From: an uncultured Peptococcaceae bacterium
Lineage (GTDB): Bacteria > Bacillota > Peptococcia > Peptococcales > Peptococcaceae
Direction of reading: 5' to 3'
Length of the DNA stretch: 7,906 nt
Assembly: GCA_900556545.1 (NCBI GenBank)
Contig: USPE01000082.1
Span: forward strand, 1-7,906
Below, one piece after another: positions 1 to 4,956 of the stretch. Position 1 is the first letter of the stretch. Each line of letters starts with the position of its first letter. The position numbers and the translations under genes were made by a program. Under the pieces are notes generated by a model. The model ran no database searches, was not told the origin of the DNA, and saw only the letters and a program-made list of their open reading frames with translations.

Positions 1-776
1 TGCGCCTCCCCGATTCCCACCAGGCGATTATCTCCCACGAAACCTTTGACAAGGTGCAGGCCCTGCTGGTACGCGATACCCGGACTTCCCCCAAAGGGCG
101 CGAGGTTCACCTGTTCAGCGGTTTTCTGAAATGTGCGGACTGCGGGAAATCCATCACCCGCAGCCAGAGCGGGAAAAATATCTATTACGCCTGCTCCACT
201 TACAAGAACCGCTCCCGGACGGCCTGCACCATGCACTCTATCAAACACAACCGTTTGGAGGCCGCCGTCCTGTTCGCTATCCAGTATCAAGTGAACACCG
301 CCGTTTCCTACTCGGCGTTGATTGCCCGTATCAACTCGGCCCCGCTGAAAAAAAGTCAATCCCACCGCCTTAACGACCAGATAGCCGCAAAGGAAAAGGA
401 ATTGACCCGGATAACCCGCTACAAGCAGTCACTGTATCAAGATTGGAAAGACGGGGAAATCACCCAGCAGGAATACCGGGATATGAAAGCCGATTATGAA
501 CGGCAGGCCGCCGAGCTTGCGGATGTGCTGGCCCGGCTGAACGCGGAACGGGCGGAGCTCTTGAATGGCGTTGACAAGGAACACCCCGCACTGGTAGCAT
601 TTGCAAAGTATCAAAGCATCGAAACGCTCACCCGTGAAATCCTCACGGACTTGGTAGACCACATCAAGATTTACGAAAACGGCAATATCAGCGTTCATTT
701 CAAGTTTGCGGACGAGTTCCGCCGGATTGCCGAGTACATTGAAATCAATACCACCGATACCGCCGAGGCGGGCTGA
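1..776 (+). CDS. Large serine recombinase, C-terminal part (5' end outside window)
   Basis: Site-specific DNA integrase/resolvase of the large serine recombinase family, which moves integrative elements or phages. The frame is open from the first full codon (position 3), so the GTG at 54 is internal and the catalytic N-terminal domain lies upstream of the window. Visible in order: the end of the Recombinase domain with the typical HQAIISHETFDKVQ stretch (21-59); a zinc beta-ribbon with cysteine pattern C-x2-C-x16-C-x10-C (about 132-230); a charged coiled-coil rich in K, E, R and Q (about 370-570); and a DUF4368-like tail containing LTREILTDLVDHIKIYENG (about 630-690). GC is about 55-60%, far above the AT-rich DNA that follows, which suggests imported DNA. 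These genes usually lie at one end of their element, so an attachment site may be just downstream. The family call is firm; the type of element is unknown. Confidence 0.93.
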   Translation, partial: RLPDSHQAIISHETFDKVQALLVRDTRTSPKGREVHLFSGFLKCADCGKSITRSQSGKNIYYACSTYKNRSRTACTMHSIKHNRLEAAVLFAIQYQVNTAVSYSALIARINSAPLKKSQSHRLNDQIAAKEKELTRITRYKQSLYQDWKDGEITQQEYRDMKADYERQAAELADVLARLNAERAELLNGVDKEHPALVAFAKYQSIETLTREILTDLVDHIKIYENGNISVHFKFADEFRRIAEYIEINTTDTAEAG

Positions 777-834
777 CCCCCGCCAAAAGCAAAAACCCTT
801 TTGACAGTGTGTTTTCCTAATAGGAGTTAATCAT

Positions 835-879
835 ATGATTGGTGAAAGCTATCGTCTGACTGCTCCAAAAGGTAAGTAG
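835..879 (+). CDS. 14-codon reading frame, possible gene stub at an element junction
   Basis: An ATG preceded 8 nt upstream by TAGGAG (821-826) opens a short frame, MIGESYRLTAPKGK, that stops at TAG. The ribosome binding site and spacing are good, but the product is too short to assign. It begins 58 bp after the recombinase stop, where base composition changes from GC-rich to AT-rich. It could be the 5' remnant of a host gene cut by integration, a leader peptide, or chance. I do not recognise the peptide. Confidence 0.25.
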   Translation: MIGESYRLTAPKGK

Positions 880-1121
880 ATTTGCATGGGGCTGTTTTAG
901 TAAAAGTTGGTTAGAGAAAAATATTTCATGGTAAAACATCTCATTGCAAAAAGATTTGTGGTGGGATGTTTTTTCATTTGTCTTTTTGTTTTATGCTGTT
1001 ACTGCAGATTAAATTTCCACAGCGCAAAGTGTTTGTTTGGCAGAATTTTTATAGACGTAGAAGAAGACGCGATATTATGTTGTTCCAAAAATAGAAGAAT
1101 AGAACTGTCATTTGAAAGATT

Positions 1122-1128
1122 AGGGGGA
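1122..1128 (+). promoter_or_regulatory. Ribosome binding site fixing the GTG start of the sigma factor
   Basis: AGGGGGA stands 8 nt before the GTG at 1137. The first in-frame ATG (residue 10) lies 27 nt further in and has no such site, so GTG is the likely start. Confidence 0.7.
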
Positions 1129-1136
1129 TTTATACA

Positions 1137-1679
1137 GTGCTGCGACTCAGTTTTTATCTGGCAATGATTGAAGGCGAGGCCGAGCAACACAAGTTTGAGC
1201 AGCTGTATTGGAAATTTAAAGGTTTGATGTATTACCGAGCATATGAAATACTGCAGGAGGAACAAGCAGCAGAAGATGCTGTCAGCATGGCTTTTTTGCG
1301 CATTGCCCAGAATATTCATAAAGTGGGCGAGTTGGACGATCCGCGCACCAAAGGGCTGATTGTTACCATTGCGGATCATATTGCCATTGATTTGTACCGC
1401 AAACGTCGGCGGGAACGGGAACACTATGCGCCGATTTCGGAGCTGGACGAAACGTCAGCAGCGCGCACATTGGAAACCGAACTGGAAAATTCGTTGATGG
1501 AAGCCATCTTGTTATTGCCCGCGCAATACAAGAATGTGCTGTTGTTAAAGTATGCGGATGGCTATAACAACAGAGAAATTTCCGAATTGCTGCATTACAG
1601 TGTGGCCAAAGTGGAAAAACTGATTAGCCGCGGTAAAAAACAGCTGCATCGTTTGCTGGAGGAGGTACCGCCGCTGTGA
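1137..1679 (+). CDS. ECF-type RNA polymerase sigma factor
   Basis: Extracytoplasmic-function sigma-70 factor that would direct RNA polymerase to a small regulon when released by its anti-sigma partner. At 180 residues it has the usual ECF length and holds only regions 2 and 4. Region 2 covers roughly residues 20-90 (EEQAAEDAVSMAFLRIAQNI, then DPRTKGLIVTIADHIAIDLYRKR). Region 4 covers roughly 118-173 (LPAQYKNVLLLKYADGYNN, then the helix-turn-helix REISELLHYSVAKVEKLISR). An acidic linker separates the two. The GTG start is chosen from the AGGGGGA site 8 nt upstream. The stop codon overlaps the GTG of the next gene (GTGA), so the two are translationally coupled, as is normal for a sigma/anti-sigma pair. 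I cannot assign an ECF subgroup or a named orthologue with confidence. Confidence 0.92.
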   Translation: MLRLSFYLAMIEGEAEQHKFEQLYWKFKGLMYYRAYEILQEEQAAEDAVSMAFLRIAQNIHKVGELDDPRTKGLIVTIADHIAIDLYRKRRREREHYAPISELDETSAARTLETELENSLMEAILLLPAQYKNVLLLKYADGYNNREISELLHYSVAKVEKLISRGKKQLHRLLEEVPPL

Positions 1680-2377
1680 AGTTTACAGAGGATGAATTGC
1701 GGGCAGCGGCTGTAGAAGCGCGCAGATATATGTTAAGTCAGCTGCCTGATGAGGACAGCTGTCAGCATTGTTTTTCGGAACAGTTTGAGCAGGATATGGA
1801 AGCATTGCGCCGTAAGGTCAGAGCAAATCAAGTAGCGCAGAAGCAGGCATTTTTGGGCTGGCCCTATTACGCCCGCCGGGGCATTGCCGCTGTGTTGCTG
1901 TGTTTTGTGCTGGCTTGCTTTACCATGCCCGAAACTGTGCTTGCCGGTTATCGCTATCTGATTGAAGTGATAGAAACAGTCTGGGATGAATATACCGAAT
2001 TCCGCTATCATTCGGATGCCTCCGCTGATACAGAGTTCCAGCCCTTGGAACTGCAATATTTGCCGGAAGGTATGGAAGAAGTGCGTAGGGAGGAAAATGT
2101 AGATGGTATAACTTTAGTAGTTGAAGATATATTTGGAAATGATTATTTTATCATTAGACAAAAATTTTTCTCCAAGAAAACAAAATCTACTTATATTATA
2201 GATAGTGAAAATAGAGAAAAAGAAACTTTAAGAACTTCAAATGGAGAATTAGAATTATTAATAGAAGACGAAAAAATTTGTTTTACGCTAATAGGTAATG
2301 ATTATTATTTGAGTGGACAAACAAATTTATCTCAAGATAATATCATAAAAATTTTAGAAAATATAAAAGTAAAGTAA
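1676..2377 (+). CDS. Membrane-bound anti-sigma protein, DUF4367-like
   Basis: Probable anti-sigma factor for the ECF protein encoded just upstream: the two overlap by 4 nt, and GGAGGT (1661-1666) sits 9 nt before the GTG start. Its 233 residues divide into a cytoplasmic sigma-binding part (about 1-66, including LPDEDSCQHCFSEQFEQDME, a motif style common in this family), one membrane segment (about 68-86, IAAVLLCFVLACF) and an outside part. The outside part opens with YLIEVIETVWDEYTEFRYH and PLELQYLPEGM, typical of DUF4367 anti-sigma proteins, and ends with a DUF4367-like tail (GNDYYLSGQTNLSQDNIIKI). No HCC zinc anti-sigma motif is seen, although a C-x2-C pair occurs at residues 29-32. Oddity: from about nt 2095 (residue 140) GC drops from about 48% to about 22%, so the ectodomain looks compositionally foreign to the rest of the gene. 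The ligand or stress sensed is unknown. Confidence 0.82.
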   Translation: MKFTEDELRAAAVEARRYMLSQLPDEDSCQHCFSEQFEQDMEALRRKVRANQVAQKQAFLGWPYYARRGIAAVLLCFVLACFTMPETVLAGYRYLIEVIETVWDEYTEFRYHSDASADTEFQPLELQYLPEGMEEVRREENVDGITLVVEDIFGNDYFIIRQKFFSKKTKSTYIIDSENREKETLRTSNGELELLIEDEKICFTLIGNDYYLSGQTNLSQDNIIKILENIKVK

Positions 2378-2404
2378 AAAATATTTATTGTCTTGTCCGA
2401 AATT

Positions 2405-2437
2405 CTTCCTTTATTTCGTTACTGAAAATAAAGGGGG
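2405..2437 (+). promoter_or_regulatory. Hairpin that would mask the ribosome binding site of the secreted-protein gene
   Basis: Bases 2405-2416 (CTTCCTTTATTT) pair with 2426-2437 (AAATAAAGGGGG) to give a 12-bp stem with two G-U pairs and a 9-nt loop. The right arm contains the whole AGGGGG ribosome binding site (2432-2437) of the gene starting at 2447. A transcript starting upstream of 2405, such as read-through from the sigma operon, would hide the site. The pairing is read directly; a regulatory role is inference. Confidence 0.5.
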
Positions 2438-2446
2438 TGAGACAAT

Positions 2447-2899
2447 ATGATGAATAAAAAGATGAAAAAAATTCTGGCAATTTCATGTCTGAGTTCTTTT
2501 GCAATCACATCTGTACCGATGATGGCTTTAGCAGAAACAATGGTGCAACCAACAGCTGTTGTAGAAGATGGAATAATTGCGCCTCGATTGAAGTATATTG
2601 TAGATGCAAGTAGTACCTTATCCATTAGCGGGGGAACCGCGACAGTCCATTGTTGGGTGGATGGTGATTATTTAGATGCTACTAAAGCTAAAGTAATTGC
2701 TGAGTTACAATTAAAGAGTGGTAGTAGCTGGCTTCCTGTTGCTATTTGGACTGATACACAAAATGATTATGCAGCAGAAGTATACGAAACAAAATCAGTG
2801 ACCAAAGGTCAGACTTATCGAGTGAAAGCAACAGTGACTGTATGGGAAGGTAGTCAGTCAGAAACAGAAATAATTTTTACAGACGAAATGACTGCATAA
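2447..2899 (+). CDS. Small secreted protein of unknown function
   Basis: A 150-residue exported protein. Residues 1-29 form a signal peptide: a lysine-rich start (MNKKMKKI), a hydrophobic core and an ALA|E cleavage site. The mature part is about 120 residues. It begins with a short segment including IIAPRLKYIVDA and continues as an all-beta-looking domain (SGGTATVHCWVDGD, SSWLPVAIW, then alternating hydrophobic strands KGQTYRVKATVTVW). There is no membrane anchor, SLH or sortase motif. It resembles small secreted beta-sandwich proteins of Clostridia, possibly the DUF6147-like group, but I am not certain of the family. Two ATG codons lie in tandem (2447 and 2450); AGGGGG ends 9 nt before the first. 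It follows the anti-sigma gene by 69 nt with no terminator between, so co-transcription is plausible. It may be a regulon member or signal partner of the sigma system, which is inference. Confidence 0.85.
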   Translation: MMNKKMKKILAISCLSSFAITSVPMMALAETMVQPTAVVEDGIIAPRLKYIVDASSTLSISGGTATVHCWVDGDYLDATKAKVIAELQLKSGSSWLPVAIWTDTQNDYAAEVYETKSVTKGQTYRVKATVTVWEGSQSETEIIFTDEMTA

Positions 2900-2933
2900 G
2901 GTAATTATTTTCCTTTGCACAGTGCCAAAATGG

Positions 2934-2976
2934 CATAAAAAAACACCGGACAAATTTTGTCCGGTGTTTTTTTATG
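2934..2976. terminator. Bidirectional rho-independent terminator
   Basis: A near-perfect 43-nt palindrome whose GC core ACACCGGAC pairs with GTCCGGTGT, flanked by seven A on the left and seven T on the right, so each strand ends in a T run. It lies between the convergent secreted-protein gene (stop at 2899) and brnQ (stop at 2985) and serves both. A smaller dyad, TGCCA-AAA-TGGCA (2923-2935), overlaps its left foot. Confidence 0.95.
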
Positions 2977-2984
2977 TTATATGG

Positions 2985-4310
2985 TTAAATTCGTTTGGTT
3001 GCAAGGCTGACAATCCAGCCGATGATACCGCCCAGTACAGCGGGGATAACCCAGCCCAGGCTCAATTCGTAAAAAGGTACATAGGTCAGCCATTGACTGA
3101 CTACACCCAAGCTCATGCCGTAGTTGGCAGCCAATGCTTCCAAGCCGTTGGGAATGCTGATGATGGCAGTGCCCAGCAATACGCCGATATATACTGCCTG
3201 ACGGCCTTGGAACAGCTTATCCAAAAAGGCGGTGAAGACCAGCGCCATCAGCAATGGATACACCATCAGCAGTACCGGCAAGGTAATGCTGATCAATTGG
3301 GACAGGCCGACATTGCTGACCAAAAAACTGAACACGCATACAGCGATAATCACATGATTATATTCCAGCTTGATATAGGTGCGGCTGAAATAATCACCAA
3401 AAGATGTGGTCAGGCCGATAGCTGTGGTTAAGCAGGCGAACAGCACCGCAACCCCCAGAATCAGCATACCCACTGTGCCGAACATGTGATTTGCCACAGC
3501 AGATAACAGCTGACCGCCGTTTTCAAACTGTCCCAGCGGGCTGCTGGTTGCGCCCACATAAGCCAAGATACCGTACACAACAGCCAGACCAATGGCTGCC
3601 AGCAGACCGGCCAGCAGAGTATATTTTACAATGGAGCGTTCGCCGCGGATACCCATGCCTTCAACGTTCTCAATTACAATCAATGCAAACACACCGGCAG
3701 CCAGCGCATCCAGCGCCAGGTATCCTTCCAGCAGACCTTTAAAGAACGGAATGGTGGTGTAATCGCCCACAGGCGCTTCCAATGTGCCAATGGGATGTAC
3801 AATTGCGCTTAATCCGATGATAAAAATGGACAACAGCAAAATTGGTGTCAGAATTTTGCCTACAATGTAAACAATTTTTTGCGGATTGGCAGATAAAAAA
3901 TAGGTCAATCCAAAAAAGATGGCGGTGAACACAACCGACCAAAGGGTGGTGTTGCTGCCATCTCCTAAAAACGGCAATAAGGCCAGTTCAAAGGACACGC
4001 TGCCTGTGCGGGGAATAGCAAAGAGCGGCCCGATTAACAGATACACCAACGCTACAAAAAATACAGAAAATCCTTTGCTGACTTTACCGGCCAGATTGCT
4101 TAAAGTGCGTCCGGTAAAGACAACGGCTGCAATGGTCAGCAGCGGTAAGCCCACATCAGTGGCAATATAGCCTGCCAATGCAGACCAGACGTTTGTCCCA
4201 GCAGCCTGTCCCATTGCCGGCGGAAAAATCATGTTTCCTGCACCAAAAAACAGTGCGAAGAGCATCAGAGACAATGACAATAACTGGGAGAAAGGTAGCT
4301 TTTCTTTCAT
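2985..4310 (-). CDS. brnQ: Branched-chain amino acid:cation symporter (LIVCS family)
   Basis: Integral membrane carrier that imports leucine, isoleucine and valine with a cation, Na+ or H+. It has 441 residues, full length for the family, and about 12 hydrophobic segments. Diagnostic stretches are the N-terminal LFALFFGAGNMIFPP (residues 17-31), GPLFAIPRTGSVSFE (94-108), the loop-helix EGYLALDALAAGVFA (195-209) and IVIENVEGMGI (211-221). The ATG is supported by AGGAGG (plus-strand 4316-4321) with a 5-nt gap. The C terminus is the short basic LATKRI. The gene stands alone, convergent with the secreted-protein gene and sharing its terminator, and divergent from the SLH-protein gene. A clear sigma-A promoter with dyad symmetries lies upstream. 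Composition is even, about 50% GC, with no sign of damage. The family assignment is firm; substrate preference is taken from the family. Confidence 0.96.
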   Translation of the reverse strand: MKEKLPFSQLLSLSLMLFALFFGAGNMIFPPAMGQAAGTNVWSALAGYIATDVGLPLLTIAAVVFTGRTLSNLAGKVSKGFSVFFVALVYLLIGPLFAIPRTGSVSFELALLPFLGDGSNTTLWSVVFTAIFFGLTYFLSANPQKIVYIVGKILTPILLLSIFIIGLSAIVHPIGTLEAPVGDYTTIPFFKGLLEGYLALDALAAGVFALIVIENVEGMGIRGERSIVKYTLLAGLLAAIGLAVVYGILAYVGATSSPLGQFENGGQLLSAVANHMFGTVGMLILGVAVLFACLTTAIGLTTSFGDYFSRTYIKLEYNHVIIAVCVFSFLVSNVGLSQLISITLPVLLMVYPLLMALVFTAFLDKLFQGRQAVYIGVLLGTAIISIPNGLEALAANYGMSLGVVSQWLTYVPFYELSLGWVIPAVLGGIIGWIVSLATKRI

Positions 4311-4326
4311 GATTTCCTCCTGTATA

Positions 4327-4340
4327 CTGTATTATTACAG
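4327..4340. promoter_or_regulatory. Second CTGTA/TACAG dyad near the brnQ transcription start
   Basis: CTGTA-TTAT-TACAG is a perfect 5-bp dyad with a 4-nt loop at the expected start region and leader. It shares the CTGT/ACAG half-site with the promoter dyad, and the two centres are 29 bp apart, close to three helical turns. It could be a second operator or a small leader hairpin. Confidence 0.35.
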
Positions 4341-4344
4341 AAAA

Positions 4345-4373
4345 ATTTTAAAAGACTGTTTTTACACAGTCAA
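4345..4373 (-). promoter_or_regulatory. Sigma-A promoter of brnQ
   Basis: On the minus strand, TTGACT (-35, 4373-4368) and TAAAAT (-10, 4350-4345) are separated by exactly 17 bp. Transcription would start near 4338, giving a 5' leader of about 28 nt before the ATG. Each hexamer matches the consensus at five of six positions. Confidence 0.8.
4354..4371. promoter_or_regulatory. Inverted repeat inside the brnQ promoter, candidate operator
   Basis: GACTGT and ACAGTC form a perfect 6-bp dyad with a 6-bp gap. It fills the promoter spacer and overlaps the -35 element, so a bound regulator would block polymerase. The regulator is unknown. Confidence 0.5.
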
Positions 4374-4546
4374 TAGCGTTATTCTATCACAAATGGCTGA
4401 AGGAAACAACCAGGAATCACTGGCATTGCCAATCCTGATGATTTGTATCGTGCGAGACTACATGCCGCCACCGATAAATTGCACTGGGAGAGGATATACA
4501 TGAGGGTAAGATAACAATAACCAGATTTCTAATGTTTTGTGTGAAA
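4374..4546. other. Intergenic stretch without recognised content
   Basis: This part of the divergent intergenic region has no frame with both a credible start site and plausible protein content. It holds a tiny dyad, TGGCA-T-TGCCA, near 4418-4428, and a weak AGAGGATATACATG start giving only four codons (4498-4512). I see nothing further to call. Confidence 0.4.
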
Positions 4547-4716
4547 GATTGCGTGGTCGGCTATCCTATCTTTGCCTCTCCCTCAGTGCGGAGGACACCA
4601 ACTTGTTTGTTTCTCTCGCTTTGGACTGCGTCCAGCTCAATGAAAACAAACTGCGTTGCTGACCGCCGCAATTCGGAATTTTGGCAAAGGATAGGCCAGC
4701 CTTATGTACGCAAGTC
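4547..4716. repeat. Long imperfect palindrome (about 170 bp), miniature-element-like
   Basis: The two halves are imperfect reverse complements around a tip at 4622-4634 (TGGAC-TGC-GTCCA). Matching blocks moving outward are GTTTGTTT with AAACAAAC, TGCGG with CCGCA, CCTATCTTTGCC (4565-4576) with GGCAAAGGATAGG (4683-4695), GGCT (4559) with AGCC (4701), and GATTGCGT (4547-4554) with ACGCAAGTC (4708-4716). The RNA or single strand would fold as one long bulged stem. No credible gene lies within it. It could be a dispersed miniature element or extragenic palindrome family, or a structured RNA. A single copy in this window cannot show mobility, and no target duplication is evident. Confidence 0.55.
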
Positions 4717-4758
4717 AGGCAGCAAACAATCTCCCGACGATGGAGCATTGCGAACAAA

Positions 4759-4778
4759 ATTGTTTCACGTGAAACAAT
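4759..4778. promoter_or_regulatory. parS: parS-like ParB/Spo0J binding site
   Basis: A perfect 20-bp palindrome whose central 16 bp, TGTTTCACGTGAAACA (4761-4776), match the published Bacillus subtilis parS consensus TGTTNCACGTGAAACA at every position. ParB/Spo0J nucleates on such sites and, with ParA/Soj and SMC condensin, organises and segregates the origin region. In Bacillota these sites cluster around oriC, so this locus may be origin-proximal. No parA/parB genes are present in the window. The site lies 42 bp beyond the long palindrome, so it might instead belong to a dispersed repeat that carries the motif. Confidence 0.8.
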
Positions 4779-4780
4779 CA

Positions 4781-4803
4781 TATTAGCCAAATTATAGCTA
4801 ATA
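4781..4803. repeat. Short perfect inverted repeat after parS
   Basis: TATTAGC and GCTAATA are perfect 7-bp arms with a 9-bp AT-rich gap, starting 2 bp after the parS palindrome. It may be an operator or a weak hairpin; its role is unknown. Confidence 0.4.
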
Positions 4804-4815
4804 CAAGTAGGAATG

Positions 4816-4836
4816 AAAGAGTGTCTGCTCTTTTTT
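4816..4836 (+). terminator. Weak terminator-like hairpin upstream of the surface-protein gene
   Basis: AAAGAG and CTCTTT pair around a 6-nt loop and are followed by more T (six in all). No gene lies upstream on this strand, so it might end a small RNA from the palindrome region or act as an attenuator in the leader of the gene at 4957. The stem is short, so the call is weak. Confidence 0.25.
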
Positions 4837-4943
4837 GCACTAAATAATGGAAAATATAGTCTGCTGTTACCAGATAAACGAGCTGCGTTCTGCGCTTGGT
4901 TGAGCAAAAGTTGTTTTGCGTTTTACATACATTACAAAAAATA

Positions 4944-4949
4944 AAGGGG
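4944..4949 (+). promoter_or_regulatory. Ribosome binding site of the surface-protein gene
   Basis: AAGGGG stands 7 nt before the ATG at 4957. It sits in a 12-nt block (4938-4949) identical to that before the small secreted-protein gene (2425-2436). Confidence 0.65.
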
Positions 4950-4956
4950 CGTTAAA

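Larger units (their letters stand above)
777..1136. other. AT-rich strip between recombinase and sigma factor gene
   Basis: About 360 bp without a convincing gene. GC falls from about 60% in the recombinase to about 27% near 901-960. It holds the palindrome TCCTA-A-TAGGA (815-825), a 14-codon reading frame (835-879), a TTGACA hexamer (801-806) with no suitable -10 partner, and the ribosome binding site of the sigma factor gene at its right edge. The promoter of the sigma factor operon should lie here, but I find no pair of hexamers good enough to mark. No clear hairpin terminator follows the recombinase. Confidence 0.5.

Noticed and set aside
801..829. TTGACA hexamer after the recombinase as a promoter
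   Set aside because: No -10-like hexamer at 16-18 bp; the nearest candidate, TAATAG, is only 11 bp away.
907..1167. Reading frame for an 86-residue hydrophobic, cysteine-rich peptide
   Set aside because: TTG start without a ribosome binding site, very AT-rich, unlikely residue mix, and it runs into the sigma factor gene; the internal ATG at 928 also lacks a good site.
2388..2416. Possible promoter TTGTCT-17-TTATTT before the secreted-protein gene
   Set aside because: The -10 matches the consensus at only two of six positions; spacing alone is not enough.
2922..3431. Plus-strand frame of 169 residues opposite the 3' half of brnQ
   Set aside because: Antisense shadow of a well-supported transporter gene; its start overlaps the bidirectional terminator.
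4547..4716. CRISPR array or tandem repeat
   Set aside because: The repetition is inverted, not direct, and there are no evenly spaced units.
4532..4786. Plus-strand frame of 84 residues over the same palindrome
   Set aside because: Same reason; its FHVKQ ending is simply the parS sequence translated.
4566..4907. Minus-strand frame of 113 residues across the long palindrome and parS
   Set aside because: No start signals and low-complexity, repeat-derived content; it is better explained by the palindromic DNA it crosses.
4901..4935. Possible promoter TTGAGC followed by TTACAT before the SLH gene
   Set aside because: Spacing is 17 bp but both hexamers are weak (four and three matches of six), so it is not listed as a feature.
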